Shown here piece by piece: positions 30,877 to 40,528 of a stretch of DNA of 64,000 bases. How positions within the stretch are numbered: the first letter of the stretch is position 1; the number at the start of each line of letters is the position of its first letter. The DNA comes from Achromobacter kerstersii. Lineage in GTDB: Bacteria > Pseudomonadota > Gammaproteobacteria > Burkholderiales > Burkholderiaceae_B. Location: assembly GCF_902859595.1 (NCBI RefSeq), contig NZ_CADIJQ010000011.1:1-64000 (forward strand), given 5' to 3'. The notes below the pieces were generated by a model. That model was not told the origin of the DNA. It was given only the letters and a program-made list of their open reading frames with translations, and did no database searches. The position numbers were made by a program, and so were the translations under genes.

Positions 30877-31293
30877 ATGGGTCTACGAAAATCTGTTTTC
30901 GGAGTTGCGTCCAGCCTGGTCGGGTTGGTACGCACGCGCCTCGAGTTGCTGGCGCTGGAAGCCGCCGACGAGAAATCGCGCTTGCTCAAACTGTTGGGCA
31001 TGGCATTTGCCGCGTTGCTCTTCTTGACGTTGGCGGTGCTGGTGTTCACGGTGACTGTCGCCGTGCTGTTCTGGCCCACAGAAGACCGCTATCTGGCCCT
31101 GGGCCTGCTGGCTGCCTTCTACGGCATTGTCGGCGTGGCCTTGTTGCTGGTGGTGCGGCACGGCTTGGTCTACGGCGCGCCGCCTTTCGCGGCCACGCTC
31201 GAAGAACTGGGCCGTGATGCGGAATTGCTGGAACGCATCCGCGATGCGCAAGACGACGATCCCCCGCCCACGCGCCGACGCGAGGAGGACTGA
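30877..31293 (+). CDS. phage-holin-like/YqjE-family membrane protein
   Basis: 138 residues with two central membrane segments (MAFAALLFLTLAVLVFTVTV and LAAFYGIVGVALLLVV) and charged ends. It matches the YqjE/holin superfamily III layout. Its role is unknown; in E. coli it is coexpressed with yqjD as a stress-linked membrane cluster. It lies 3 bp before the next gene. Confidence 0.85.
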   Translation: MGLRKSVFGVASSLVGLVRTRLELLALEAADEKSRLLKLLGMAFAALLFLTLAVLVFTVTVAVLFWPTEDRYLALGLLAAFYGIVGVALLLVVRHGLVYGAPPFAATLEELGRDAELLERIRDAQDDDPPPTRRREED

Positions 31294-31296
31294 ACC

Positions 31297-31644
31297 ATGT
31301 CGAAAAGGTCTCCTATCGTTGATCGCGCCGTGCGTATCGAATTGCTGCGCGCGCGCGCAGCCATCGAGCGCGAATCGCTGGCGCAGAATATCGTGTCGAC
31401 GGGCCACAAGCTGGAACCCGCATCCATCATCCGGGGCTTGCTGCCTCGGTTGGCGGCGGGCGGGGCCTCGCGCTGGGCATTGCAGGCCATCACGATGGCG
31501 CGCCGTTATCCGCTGGTCAGCTCGTCGTTGTCCACGTTGTTCATGCGTGGCGGCAACCGGTCCAAGGTGCTCAAGATTGCCGGGGGCGCATTGGTCGGCT
31601 GGCAGTTGTACAAGCTCTGGCAAAGCTCGCGGGACGGCTCGTAG
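31297..31644 (+). CDS. YqjK-position small membrane-associated protein
   Basis: 115 residues, basic, with a weakly hydrophobic segment near the end (IAGGALVGWQLYKLW). Its place after the DUF883 and YqjE-like genes fits a YqjK-like role, but I cannot confirm homology by eye. A strong palindromic terminator follows. Confidence 0.75.
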   Translation: MSKRSPIVDRAVRIELLRARAAIERESLAQNIVSTGHKLEPASIIRGLLPRLAAGGASRWALQAITMARRYPLVSSSLSTLFMRGGNRSKVLKIAGGALVGWQLYKLWQSSRDGS

Positions 31645-31675
31645 TAATCGTCGTCTCGCAGCCCGCCTTGCCAAT

Positions 31676-31715
31676 AAAAAACCCCGTCCGTAACGCGTTA
31701 CGGACGGGGTTTTTT
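31676..31715. terminator. 40-bp perfect palindrome, bidirectional terminator
   Basis: Positions 31676-31695 are the exact reverse complement of 31696-31715: six A, CCCCGTCCGTAACG, then its complement and six T. It lies between converging YqjK-like and ubiD and would stop both transcripts. Confidence 0.95.
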
Positions 31716-31737
31716 CTTTGTGGTGACTTGAGCGGGT

Positions 31738-33282
31738 TTACAGGCCCAATTGGCCCCAGATGTCGTCCACGCGTTTCTTGACGTCGGCGTCCATCGTGAT
31801 GGGGGTACCCCATTCGCGATTCGTTTCGCCCGGCCATTTGTTGGTGGCGTCCAGGCCCATCTTGCCGCCCAGGCCGGAGACCGGGGATGCAAAGTCCAGA
31901 TAGTCGATCGGCGTGTTTTCCACCAGCAGCGTGTCACGCACCGGGTCCATGCGGGTGGTCATCGCCCACACCACTTCCTTCCAGTCGCGCGGGTTGATGT
32001 CTTCGTCCACCACCACGATGAACTTGGTGTACATGAACTGGCGCAGGATGCTCCACAGGCCAAACATGACGCGCTTGGCGTGACCCGCGTACTGCTTGCG
32101 GATCGACACCACCGCCAGGCGGTAGCTGCACCCTTCGGGCGGCAGGTAGAAATCCACGATTTCCGGCAACTGACGGCGCAGCAGCGGCACGAACACTTCG
32201 TTCAGCGCCACGCCCAGCACGGCGGGCTCGTCGGGCGGTTTGCCGGTGTAGGTGGAGTGATAGATGGGATTGCGCCGCATCGTGATCCGCTCGACCGTGA
32301 AGACCGGAAACCAATCTTGCTCGTTGTAGTAGCCGGTGTGGTCGCCGTAGGGGCCTTCCAGCGCCATTTCGTAGTCGCTGTTGGGCGGCGGGTTCACGCC
32401 TTCCGGCACCACAGGCTTGATGGCGCGCGGGTCGGAAGACGGCAGCAGATGGCCTTCCAGCACGATTTCGGCCCAGGCCGGCACCGACAAATTGCTGCCT
32501 AGCGCCTGCGCCACCTCGGTGCGCGAACCGCGCAGCAGACCGGCGAACTGGTATTCGGACAGGCTGTCGGGCACGGGGGTGACGGCGCCCAAGGTGGTGG
32601 CCGGGTCAGCGCCCAGCGCAACGGCGATGGGAAACGGCGTGCCCGGGTTGGCCAGGGCGTGGTCCCGGAAGTCCAGCGCGCCGCCGCGGTGCGACAGCCA
32701 GCGCATGATCAGCTTGTTCGGCCCCAGCAATTGCTGGCGGTAGATGCCCAGGTTTTGGCGCTTGGCGTTGGGGCCACGCGTAATCACCAGGCCCCACGTC
32801 AGAAGCGGCGCCACGTCGCCGGGCCAGCAGGTTTGAATCGGCAGGCGGGTCAGGTCCACGTCCTTGCCTTCCCAGACCACTTCCTGGCAGGCCGGGCTTT
32901 TGACGTTCTTGGGGCTCATGTCCCACAAGGCGGCCTTCAGCATCGAGACCTTGGCCAGCGCATCGCGCAGGCCTTTGGGCGCTTCGGGTTCGCGCAGCGA
33001 TGCCAGCAGCTCGCCGATGTCGCGCAGCGCGCTGACGTTGTCGGCGCCCATGCCGCGGGCCACGCGCGACGGCGTTCCGAACAGATTCGTAAGCACCGGC
33101 ATCTCGGCCGGCTTGCCGTCGTGCTGGGCTTTTTCGAACAGCAGGGCGGGGCCTTCGGCGCGCAGCACACGGTCGGAAATTTCCGTCATTTCCAGCCGGG
33201 TGGACACCGGCGCGCCGATGCGTTTGAGGTCGCCCATGCGTTCAAGTTGGGCGAGGAAGTCTCTAAGGTCGCGGTATTTCAC
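31738..33282 (-). CDS. ubiD: 4-hydroxy-3-polyprenylbenzoate decarboxylase
   Basis: 514 residues. A prenylated-FMN-dependent decarboxylase of ubiquinone synthesis. The N-terminal segment ([21 protein letters not shown]) and central residues ([29 protein letters not shown]) are typical of UbiD. The start codon is GTG (33282). No ubiX is in the window, so the cofactor synthase must be elsewhere. Confidence 0.96.
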   Translation of the reverse strand: MKYRDLRDFLAQLERMGDLKRIGAPVSTRLEMTEISDRVLRAEGPALLFEKAQHDGKPAEMPVLTNLFGTPSRVARGMGADNVSALRDIGELLASLREPEAPKGLRDALAKVSMLKAALWDMSPKNVKSPACQEVVWEGKDVDLTRLPIQTCWPGDVAPLLTWGLVITRGPNAKRQNLGIYRQQLLGPNKLIMRWLSHRGGALDFRDHALANPGTPFPIAVALGADPATTLGAVTPVPDSLSEYQFAGLLRGSRTEVAQALGSNLSVPAWAEIVLEGHLLPSSDPRAIKPVVPEGVNPPPNSDYEMALEGPYGDHTGYYNEQDWFPVFTVERITMRRNPIYHSTYTGKPPDEPAVLGVALNEVFVPLLRRQLPEIVDFYLPPEGCSYRLAVVSIRKQYAGHAKRVMFGLWSILRQFMYTKFIVVVDEDINPRDWKEVVWAMTTRMDPVRDTLLVENTPIDYLDFASPVSGLGGKMGLDATNKWPGETNREWGTPITMDADVKKRVDDIWGQLGL

Positions 33283-33364
33283 TACAGATCCCAGCGATTT
33301 GGTTACATTTTACGGAGAAAGAGAGGTTAACATTGACTCCCTCTTTTTCACGCAGGAGGTTTTT

Positions 33365-34183
33365 ATGCCCGATGCGTCAGTGGCCAACCTGTTCAGGAAT
33401 ATGGCCCAAGGAGTGCACGAATATCTTGCCGAGTCCTTGCGTATCTGCTCAGTCTATCTGGGCATCGCGGTGATTGTGACGGTAAGCATGGGATTTGCCC
33501 TGCCTGGTTTGCGCGATCAGGCATTGCAAGTGCACAAAGCCTTGTTGACCGCCCTAGCGCCTTCATCCATGCAATCCGGCACCGAATCCGATGTCGGCTC
33601 CGAGTTGGGTTCCGACACTGCGTCGGCGATTGCCATGGCCGTTCCAACCGCTCCCGCCAGCAATGCCACCGGCATGCTGGGGCCGGCTCGCGTCGCGCCG
33701 CCCGTACCGAAGAAGCCCGCCTTGGTGGCGACCGGTCCGCAAGCCGAAGCATTGCGCAACTATATCTCGCGCAAGTACAAGGTGGCCTATGACGCCACCG
33801 GTCCGCTGTTGAACACCGTGTATAAGGTCAGCCGCGAAAAGCAGCTGGACCCCTTGCTGGTGCTGGCGGTGATCGCCATCGAGTCCCGCTACAACCCGCT
33901 GGCCGAAAGCCATGTGGGCGCGCAGGGCCTGATGCAGGTCATGACCAGCGTGCACCAGGAGAAGTTCGACGCGGTCGGCAAGACGGCGCTGGACCCGATC
34001 GCCAATATTGGTGTCGGGGCCACGATCTTGCGCGACTGTATCAACCGGCGCGGGTCCGTCGATGGCGGCCTGGCCTGCTACGTGGGTTCCACGGGGCCGG
34101 ACGACAACGGCTATGGCGCAAAGGTGCAGGCTGAACGCCGGCGCTTGGCGCTGGCCTCGGGTATTGCTCTGGCTCGGGATTAA
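33365..34183 (+). CDS. membrane-anchored lytic transglycosylase
   Basis: 272 residues. One N-terminal membrane segment (VYLGIAVIVTVSMGFALPG, about 29-47), a low-complexity linker of about 60 residues, then an SLT domain with catalytic Glu in AIESRYNPLAES and the GAQGLMQVM motif. It cleaves peptidoglycan glycan strands. The start is fixed by AGGAGG 5-6 nt upstream of the ATG. It is transcribed divergently from ubiD. Confidence 0.92.
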   Translation: MPDASVANLFRNMAQGVHEYLAESLRICSVYLGIAVIVTVSMGFALPGLRDQALQVHKALLTALAPSSMQSGTESDVGSELGSDTASAIAMAVPTAPASNATGMLGPARVAPPVPKKPALVATGPQAEALRNYISRKYKVAYDATGPLLNTVYKVSREKQLDPLLVLAVIAIESRYNPLAESHVGAQGLMQVMTSVHQEKFDAVGKTALDPIANIGVGATILRDCINRRGSVDGGLACYVGSTGPDDNGYGAKVQAERRRLALASGIALARD

Positions 34184-34225
34184 GTCCGGAAACCGGCACG
34201 TCGCCACGCCTGCCTGCAAGCCCGC

Positions 34226-34252
34226 AAGGCGCGCTCCATTGGAGCGCGCCTT
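34226..34252. terminator. hairpin between converging genes
   Basis: A 12-bp stem (aaggcgcgctcc / ggagcgcgcctt) with a 3-nt loop. A weak T-rich tail follows on the plus strand (ttgtgcttt). Probably a shared terminator for the transglycosylase and the aminotransferase. Confidence 0.7.
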
Positions 34253-34264
34253 GTGCTTTGGGGG

Positions 34265-35425
34265 TCAACGACCCAGGAATTTACCGATTCGCGCCACCGC
34301 CTCTTCCAGGCGGTCCAGGCCGGTGGCATACGAAAAGCGCATGGTGTGCGCGCCGTGGGCGGGGCCGAAGTCCACGCCCGGCACGGCCGCCACGCCCGCT
34401 TCCAGCAGCAGGCGCTGCGAGAACGTGTTGCTGTCCATGCCCTGGTTGCTGATGTCGGCGTAGATATAGAACGCGCCGTCCGGCTTGACCGGCACCTGGA
34501 TGCCCAGGCGCTCGAATTCGGGCAGCAGGTAATCGCGGCGCTGCTTGAAGGCTTCGCGGCGGTGCTCAAACGTTTTCATGGCCTGTTCAGTAAAGCACGC
34601 CAGCGCGGCGTGCTGCGCCAGCGTGGGCGCGCAGATGGCCAGGCTGGCGGCAATCTTTTCTACCGGCGCCACCATGTCTTCAGGCACGATCATCCAGCCC
34701 AGGCGCCAGCCCGTCATGTGGAAGTACTTCGAGAAGCTGTTGATGACGATGATGTCATCGTCCAGCGTCAGGGCCGAGCGCGGCTGGCCGTCATAAGACA
34801 GGCCCAGATAAATTTCGTCGACGATGGCGAAGCCGTCGCGGGCGCGCACTTGCGCCAACAACTCGGCCAGCTCGTCGTGGGCGATGCTGGTGCCAGTGGG
34901 GTTGCTGGGCGAGGCCACCATCACGCCTTGCGTGGCAGGCGTCCAGTGCTGGGCCACGTCCTGGGCCGACAGCTGGAAGCGCTTCTCGGCCGAACTTGGA
35001 ATCAGGCGCGGCACGCCGCCCGCGGCCAGCACGAAGTTGCTGTTGGCAGGGTAGGCCGGGTCCGGCATCAGGACTTCGCCGCCGCTATTGACCAGCGCCG
35101 CGCAGGCCAGCGTCAACGCGCCCGACGCGCCGGCGGTGACGATGACGCGGGCCGGATTGATCTTGGCGCCGAACTGGTCGTGGTAGAACTGCGCAATGGC
35201 TTCGCGCAATGGCGTAATACCTGCGGGCGGGCTGTAGCCGCTGAGCCCGGCGCGTGCGGCGCGCTCCAGCGCTTCCACCACTTGAGGGGGCGCGGTAAAG
35301 TCCGGTTCGCCAATGCCCAGGCTGATAATGTCCTTGCCCGCCGCTTGCAGCGCTTGCGCCTGCTTGAAGAGTTCGACCGCGTGAAAGGTCAGAAAATCAT
35401 GAGTGCGAGTAGCTAAGCGGGGCAT
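34265..35425 (-). CDS. class I/II PLP-dependent aminotransferase
   Basis: 386 residues, fold-type I. The PLP lysine is in SFSKYFHMTGWRLGW, and the N-terminal segment ISLGIGEPDFTAPP is typical of aspartate/aromatic or methionine-type aminotransferases. The start at MPRLATRTH is preferred; an ATG at 35470 would overlap the divergent start at 35469. Substrate is uncertain. Confidence 0.9.
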   Translation of the reverse strand: MPRLATRTHDFLTFHAVELFKQAQALQAAGKDIISLGIGEPDFTAPPQVVEALERAARAGLSGYSPPAGITPLREAIAQFYHDQFGAKINPARVIVTAGASGALTLACAALVNSGGEVLMPDPAYPANSNFVLAAGGVPRLIPSSAEKRFQLSAQDVAQHWTPATQGVMVASPSNPTGTSIAHDELAELLAQVRARDGFAIVDEIYLGLSYDGQPRSALTLDDDIIVINSFSKYFHMTGWRLGWMIVPEDMVAPVEKIAASLAICAPTLAQHAALACFTEQAMKTFEHRREAFKQRRDYLLPEFERLGIQVPVKPDGAFYIYADISNQGMDSNTFSQRLLLEAGVAAVPGVDFGPAHGAHTMRFSYATGLDRLEEAVARIGKFLGR

Positions 35426-35468
35426 TGGATTCTCGAAAGCGTCTTGTAGCGAAAAAGGAATTGTAGTC

Positions 35469-36359
35469 ATGCAGCCATCCCGGCGCGCCTTCCTGCTAGG
35501 CCGGCGGCCTGCCCAGACTCCGTGGGCAGCCTTCATGCAGCGTCTGAAGCTGCTTTGCCAAGGGCAGGTTCAAGACCTGGGCGAAGACGGCCCTGGCGGG
35601 GCGCAAGCCATTCTGACGCCGACGCGCGACGCTGATGTCGCGCATGCGCGCACGCTGTGCGCGGAGTACCGCATTGTGATGACGCTGGAAGGGGCAACCG
35701 GGCCGTATGCGCTGTCTGCCCGCCCGCGGCTGCGCATCGACCCTTCCGCATTGACCGGGCTGGCCCGGTTGGCGGGTGAGCCGCCGCGCTGGCGGGCCCA
35801 GCCAGGCGTGCCGCTGGCTGCCTTGGCCCAAGCCGGGTTGCGGCAATTCGCGGATTTTCCGGGCGCCATGACCCTGGCCGAATGGCTGGCGGCGCCCGCG
35901 CCTTGGCCTGCCGGGCAGTGCGCGGCCTCGGGCGTACTGGCGGTGGACGTGATGCTGGCAGATGGCATCGAAGAAACGCTTGGCCCCTTCGGCGAGGCCG
36001 ACGTGCAGCCCCTGCGCTCGGCCACCGTGCAAAGCCTGGTGCCAGCGCTGTTCCAGCTGGCTTCGGGCGGTGATGCTTTCGCCACGCACGATGGCTATCA
36101 CTGGCTGGGCCGCTACCGCCTGGATGCACTGAAACCCCTGGCCCCGGCCACCGTCAACCTAGCGCACCTGCTGCTCGGGCATGGCGGCACGCTGGCGTGG
36201 GTGCAAAGCGTGACGCTGACGGCTGCGCCGGCCTGGAACGAGACCGGCCCCGCGCCCGAAACCCTGGGGCTGGCGACCGTGCGGCTGGATGGGCGAGTGA
36301 AGACCTTGTTCGATCCGGATGGTCGTTTTCCCTTATTCCTGCCCCGCGCTACCGAATAG
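35469..36359 (+). CDS. degenerate FAD-binding-domain-like protein
   Basis: 296 residues. Residues 40-180 resemble the FAD-binding PCMH fold of D-lactate/glycolate-type oxidases (ILTPTRDADVAHARTLCAEY, a GATGPYALSAR segment where GGGTG is usual, then a VPLAAL segment). No C-terminal oxidase domain follows and the usual glycine-rich contact is altered, so activity is doubtful. The first residues (SRRAFLLGRR) resemble a Tat motif but a clear hydrophobic stretch does not follow. The start is divergent from the aminotransferase, whose upstream ATG candidate abuts it. Confidence 0.6.
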   Translation: MQPSRRAFLLGRRPAQTPWAAFMQRLKLLCQGQVQDLGEDGPGGAQAILTPTRDADVAHARTLCAEYRIVMTLEGATGPYALSARPRLRIDPSALTGLARLAGEPPRWRAQPGVPLAALAQAGLRQFADFPGAMTLAEWLAAPAPWPAGQCAASGVLAVDVMLADGIEETLGPFGEADVQPLRSATVQSLVPALFQLASGGDAFATHDGYHWLGRYRLDALKPLAPATVNLAHLLLGHGGTLAWVQSVTLTAAPAWNETGPAPETLGLATVRLDGRVKTLFDPDGRFPLFLPRATE

Positions 36360-36495
36360 AAATTCAGCTTGCTGTAAGATTTCGCCGCTCGTCCCCAATT
36401 AAGAGGGTGGCTCGCCGCAGACGTATCGCGCTGGCCGTCATGGGAATAGAATTCCTCCCTCTCCGTGTCTCACTTATTAGCTAGTAGCCGCCCCT

Positions 36496-38784
36496 ATGGA
36501 TGCCAACCTTCGCAAAGCCGCCCTTGAATATCACGAGCATGGGCGCCCCGGCAAAATCTCGGTCACGCCGACCAAGCAACTGACGAACCAGCGCGATCTG
36601 GCGTTGGCGTATTCGCCCGGCGTGGCGGCGGCCTGTGAGGAAATCGTGGCCGACCCGGCCAACGTGTTCCGCTACACCGCGCGCGGCAACCTGGTGGGCG
36701 TGATCACCAACGGCACGGCCGTGCTGGGCCTGGGCAATATCGGCGCGCTGGCATCCAAACCGGTGATGGAAGGCAAGGCGGTGCTGTTCAAGAAGTTCGC
36801 CGGCCTGGATGTTTTTGACATCGAAATCAACGAAACCGATCCGGACAAGCTGGTCGAAATCATCGCCGGCCTGGAAGCCACGTTCGGCGGCATTAACCTG
36901 GAAGACATCAAGGCACCCGAATGCTTCACCGTTGAGCGCAAGCTCCGTGAACGCATGAAGATCCCGGTTTTCCATGACGACCAGCATGGCACCGCGATCT
37001 GTGTATCGGCCGCGTTCATCAACGGCTTGAAGGTCGTGGGTAAAGACATCAAGAAGGTCAAGGTTGTGACCTCGGGCGCGGGCGCCGCTGCCTTGGCTTG
37101 CCTGGACCTGATGGTGGACCTGGGTCTGCCGCTGGAAAACATCTGGGTGACGGACATTGAAGGCGTGGTCTATGAAGGCCGCACCGTGTTGATGGACCCG
37201 GACAAGGCGCGCTTTGCGCAGAAAACCGACGCCCGCAAGCTGGCCGAAGTGATCCAGGACGCCGACGTGTTCCTGGGCCTGTCGGCAGGCCGCGTGCTGA
37301 AACCTGAAATGGTTGCTGCCATGGGCACGCGCCCGCTGATTCTGGCGCTGGCCAACCCGACCCCGGAAATCCTGCCGGAACTGGCGCACTCGGTACGTGA
37401 CGATGTGGTCATGGCCACGGGCCGTTCGGACTACCCGAACCAGGTCAACAACGTGCTGTGCTTCCCGTACATTTTCCGTGGTGCGCTGGATGTGGGCGCC
37501 ACGACCATCACGCGTGAAATGGAAAAGGCGGCGGTGTACGCCATTGCCCAGCTCGCGCAGGAAGAGCAGAACGAAGTCGTCGCCGCGGCGTATGGCACGT
37601 TCGATATTTCATTCGGCGCCGAATACCTGATTCCCAAGCCGTTCGACCCGCGCCTGATCGTGCGCATCGCCCCGGCAGTGGCCAAGGCCGCCATGGACGG
37701 CGGTGTCGCCACGCGCCCGCTGGCTGATTTGGAAGCCTACGAAGCACAGTTGCAGCAGTTCGTGTACCACTCGGGCGCGTTCATGAAGCCGCTGTTCTCG
37801 GCGGCCAAGCGCATCGTGCGCGAAGGCGGCCCGGCCCGTATCGTGTTTGCGGAAGGCGAAGACGAACGCGTGCTGCGCGCCGTGCAAGTGGTGGTGGACG
37901 AAGGCCTGGCGCGTCCCATCCTGGTGGGCCGTCCGTCGGTGCTGCTGACCCGCATCGAAAAGCTGGGCCTGCGCTTGCGTCTGGGCGAAGACGTTGAAGT
38001 CACCAACCCGGAATACGACGAACGTTTCCATCAATACTGGACGACGTACTGGGAACGCATGTGCCGCCGCGGCATCACCAAGGAAATGGCGCGCGTGGAA
38101 ATGCGCCGCCGCATGACCTTGATTGGCGCGATGATGGTTCACTTGGGCGACGCCGACGGCATGGTTTGCGGCTCGGTGGGCGCGTATCACGATCACCTGC
38201 GTTTTGTAGATGAAGTGATTGGCCGCCGCCCCGGCCACAACGTATATGCCGCCATGAACATCCTGCTGCTCAACGAGCGCACGGTGGTGCTGGTGGACAC
38301 GCACGTGAACGACGAACCGTCGGCCGAACAGATCGCGGAATTCACGATCGCGGCCGCCAACGAAATGCGCCGGATGTACCTGGCGCCGAAGGTGGCGCTG
38401 CTGTCGCGGTCGAACTTCGGTTCGGGCAGTTCGGCGTCTGGCGCCAAGATGCGCCGTGCGCTGGAAATCGTGCGCGAGCAAGCGCCCGACCTGGAAATCG
38501 ACGGCGAAATGCACGGCGACTGCGCGCTGGACGAAGCGCTGCGCATGCGCATCCTGCCGTCGTCCACGTTGAAGGGCGAAGCGAATCTGCTGGTGTGCCC
38601 GAACGTGGACTCCGGCAATATCGCCTACAACCTGCTCAAGACGGCAGCCGGCGGCAACGTGGCGGTGGGCCCGTTCCTGCTGGGCTGCAATGCGCCGGTG
38701 CATATTCTGACCTCCAGCTCGACCGTGCGCCGCATCGTCAACATGACCGCGATGACTGTGGTCGATGTCAACACGCCACGTTGA
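36496..38784 (+). CDS. maeB: NADP-dependent malic enzyme with PTA domain
   Basis: 762 residues. The N-terminal malic enzyme (1-430: [44 protein letters not shown]) decarboxylates malate to pyruvate. The C-terminal phosphotransacetylase-like domain (430-762) lacks known activity in relatives and serves regulation by acetyl-CoA. Its end overlaps the patatin gene by 20 nt. Confidence 0.96.
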   Translation: MDANLRKAALEYHEHGRPGKISVTPTKQLTNQRDLALAYSPGVAAACEEIVADPANVFRYTARGNLVGVITNGTAVLGLGNIGALASKPVMEGKAVLFKKFAGLDVFDIEINETDPDKLVEIIAGLEATFGGINLEDIKAPECFTVERKLRERMKIPVFHDDQHGTAICVSAAFINGLKVVGKDIKKVKVVTSGAGAAALACLDLMVDLGLPLENIWVTDIEGVVYEGRTVLMDPDKARFAQKTDARKLAEVIQDADVFLGLSAGRVLKPEMVAAMGTRPLILALANPTPEILPELAHSVRDDVVMATGRSDYPNQVNNVLCFPYIFRGALDVGATTITREMEKAAVYAIAQLAQEEQNEVVAAAYGTFDISFGAEYLIPKPFDPRLIVRIAPAVAKAAMDGGVATRPLADLEAYEAQLQQFVYHSGAFMKPLFSAAKRIVREGGPARIVFAEGEDERVLRAVQVVVDEGLARPILVGRPSVLLTRIEKLGLRLRLGEDVEVTNPEYDERFHQYWTTYWERMCRRGITKEMARVEMRRRMTLIGAMMVHLGDADGMVCGSVGAYHDHLRFVDEVIGRRPGHNVYAAMNILLLNERTVVLVDTHVNDEPSAEQIAEFTIAAANEMRRMYLAPKVALLSRSNFGSGSSASGAKMRRALEIVREQAPDLEIDGEMHGDCALDEALRMRILPSSTLKGEANLLVCPNVDSGNIAYNLLKTAAGGNVAVGPFLLGCNAPVHILTSSSTVRRIVNMTAMTVVDVNTPR

Positions 38785-39994
38785 AGTCAGTCCCGCCGGC
38801 CCGGCGTGCCCACGCACGCCGACCGGTCTGGTCCTGACGGGTGGCGGCGCGCGAGCCGCCTATCAGGTCGGCGTGCTCAGCGCCATCATGGAGCTGCTGG
38901 ACCCCGACTGGCACTCGCGCTTTCAGAATCCCTTCGACATCATTTGCGGCACCTCGGCCGGCGCGATCAACGCCGCCGCGCTGGCGTGCCGCGCCGACCG
39001 CCCGCACCTGGGCGTGCGCCGCATCCGCCGGCTGTGGTCGTCGCTGAACACCGACATGATTTACCGCGCCGACGCGCCGGGCCTGATCCGCACGGGCGTG
39101 CGCTGGCTGGGCCTGCTGGCGCTGGGCTGGATGTATTCGGGGTTGACGCGCAAGCGGCCGCAATCGCTGCTGGACAACAGCCCCATGGAAGCCCTGCTGG
39201 GGCGGGTGCTGGACTTTGGCAACTTGCGGTCCAATCTTGAACGCGGTTCGCTGTCGGCGCTGGCGATTACCGCGTCGGGCTACACCAGCGGCGAGCATCT
39301 GACGTTCTACCAGGCGCACACGCCCATCGAGCCCTGGCACCGATATCTGCGCCTGGCCATTCCCACGCCGATCAGCATGGATCATCTGATGGCGTCGTCG
39401 TCGATTCCGTTCGTGTTCCCCGCCCGCCAGGTGCAGGTGCATGGTAAGGGCGAGTGGTGCGGCGACGGCTCCATGCGGCAACTGGCCCCGATCAGTCCGG
39501 CCATTCATCTGGGGGCGCATCGGGTGATGGTGATTGGCACAGGGTTCCGCGACGACACCCACCCTGAGCACCGGGCGGATTCGCCGCCGTATCCCTCTTT
39601 GGCCCAAGTGGGCGGCCATGCGCTGTCGAGCATTTTCCTGGATGGCTTGTCGGTCGACGTTGAGCGCTTGGAGCGCATCAATTACCTGATGGACCACGCC
39701 ACGCCGGACGGCGCGACCGTGAATGTGCGGCGCATTCAGGTGCTGACGATCACGCCCAGCCAGTCGCTGGACACGATGGCGCTGGAACACTTGAACGACA
39801 TGCCTGCACAAGCCCGTGCTCTTTTCCGCGTACTCGGTGTATCGTCCGATCCACGCCGTCCAGGAGGCGGGGCCCTGATGTCCTATCTCTTGTTCGAATC
39901 CAGCTACACCAAGCGATTGATCGATCTGGGTTATGCCGATACGATGCAGCGTAACGACGAAGTGATCGCCTTTTTCAAGGAGGCTCAGGCATGA
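38765..39994 (+). CDS. patatin-like phospholipase
   Basis: 409 residues. It has the oxyanion loop GGGARAAYQVG, the nucleophile Ser in CGTSAGAINAAAL and the catalytic Asp in CGDGSMRQ, so a Ser-Asp dyad lipid hydrolase. No signal peptide is visible, so it is probably intracellular or membrane-associated. It starts inside the end of maeB and its stop overlaps the barstar-like start (ATGA), so the three may form one transcript. Confidence 0.93.
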   Translation: MSTRHVEVSPAGPACPRTPTGLVLTGGGARAAYQVGVLSAIMELLDPDWHSRFQNPFDIICGTSAGAINAAALACRADRPHLGVRRIRRLWSSLNTDMIYRADAPGLIRTGVRWLGLLALGWMYSGLTRKRPQSLLDNSPMEALLGRVLDFGNLRSNLERGSLSALAITASGYTSGEHLTFYQAHTPIEPWHRYLRLAIPTPISMDHLMASSSIPFVFPARQVQVHGKGEWCGDGSMRQLAPISPAIHLGAHRVMVIGTGFRDDTHPEHRADSPPYPSLAQVGGHALSSIFLDGLSVDVERLERINYLMDHATPDGATVNVRRIQVLTITPSQSLDTMALEHLNDMPAQARALFRVLGVSSDPRRPGGGALMSYLLFESSYTKRLIDLGYADTMQRNDEVIAFFKEAQA

Positions 39995-40458
39995 CGCGCA
40001 ATGGCCAATCTACGTTGCAGAAGCAGCTTCTGCGCGGCGGAGCGCTTCCTCATGAAGGGCTGGACAAGAAGGCCGTGGTGGATGCCTCCCACGAACTGGG
40101 CCTGTCCTTGTTCGTTGCCAACTGCGATCCTGCCAGGAGCCGTTCTGCGGTGCTGCGCGCCATCGTCAAGGCGGTGGACTTCCCCGAATACTTCGGCGGC
40201 AATCTGGATGCGCTCTATGACTGCCTGTGCGACACGGTGCTGGATCACAAGATTGGCGTCGTGCTGTGGCTGTACCGGCTGCATTCCGGCGACCCGGTCT
40301 TGGAAGAGGATGCCGCCCGCATTGAAACGGTGTGTTCGGACGCAGCCGATTTTGCCCGCGAGAACGGGCGCATCTTTGCGTTTGTTATTGAACACGCAGG
40401 CAAGCACCCCGACCCGGAGCCCGGCATTGCGGCCGCGCCTTACGGCGAAAACGACTGA
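39991..40458 (+). CDS. barstar-family protein
   Basis: 155 residues. The segment VDFPEYFGGNLDALYDCL matches the barstar core, where the acidic helix blocks the active site of barnase-type ribonucleases. The usual barstar is about 90 residues; here extra sequence lies on both sides. No barnase-like ribonuclease gene is in the window, so it may control a distant or cellular nuclease or have another role. ATGA overlap with the patatin gene implies coupling. Confidence 0.87.
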   Translation: MTRNGQSTLQKQLLRGGALPHEGLDKKAVVDASHELGLSLFVANCDPARSRSAVLRAIVKAVDFPEYFGGNLDALYDCLCDTVLDHKIGVVLWLYRLHSGDPVLEEDAARIETVCSDAADFARENGRIFAFVIEHAGKHPDPEPGIAAAPYGEND

Positions 40459-40459
40459 T

Positions 40460-40528
40460 CGCTACCCGCCCAACCGCTACCAGTCCAACCGCCAGCTAAA
40501 CCGCCAGCTCAAACGCTACCAGCCCAAC
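40460..40528. repeat. 15/12-bp repeat between barstar-like gene and rsmE
   Basis: Units cgctacccgcccaac (40460), cgctaccagtccaac (40475), two 12-bp relatives (40490, 40502) and cgctaccagcccaac (40514-40528). The last unit contains the rsmE stop (cta, 40516-40518), and the first two units carry cta at the same place. Confidence 0.85.

Noticed and set aside
40460-40528. C-terminal extension of the barstar-like protein
   Set aside because: The TGA at 40456-40458 is clear; the repeat beyond it is non-coding and linked to the rsmE stop.
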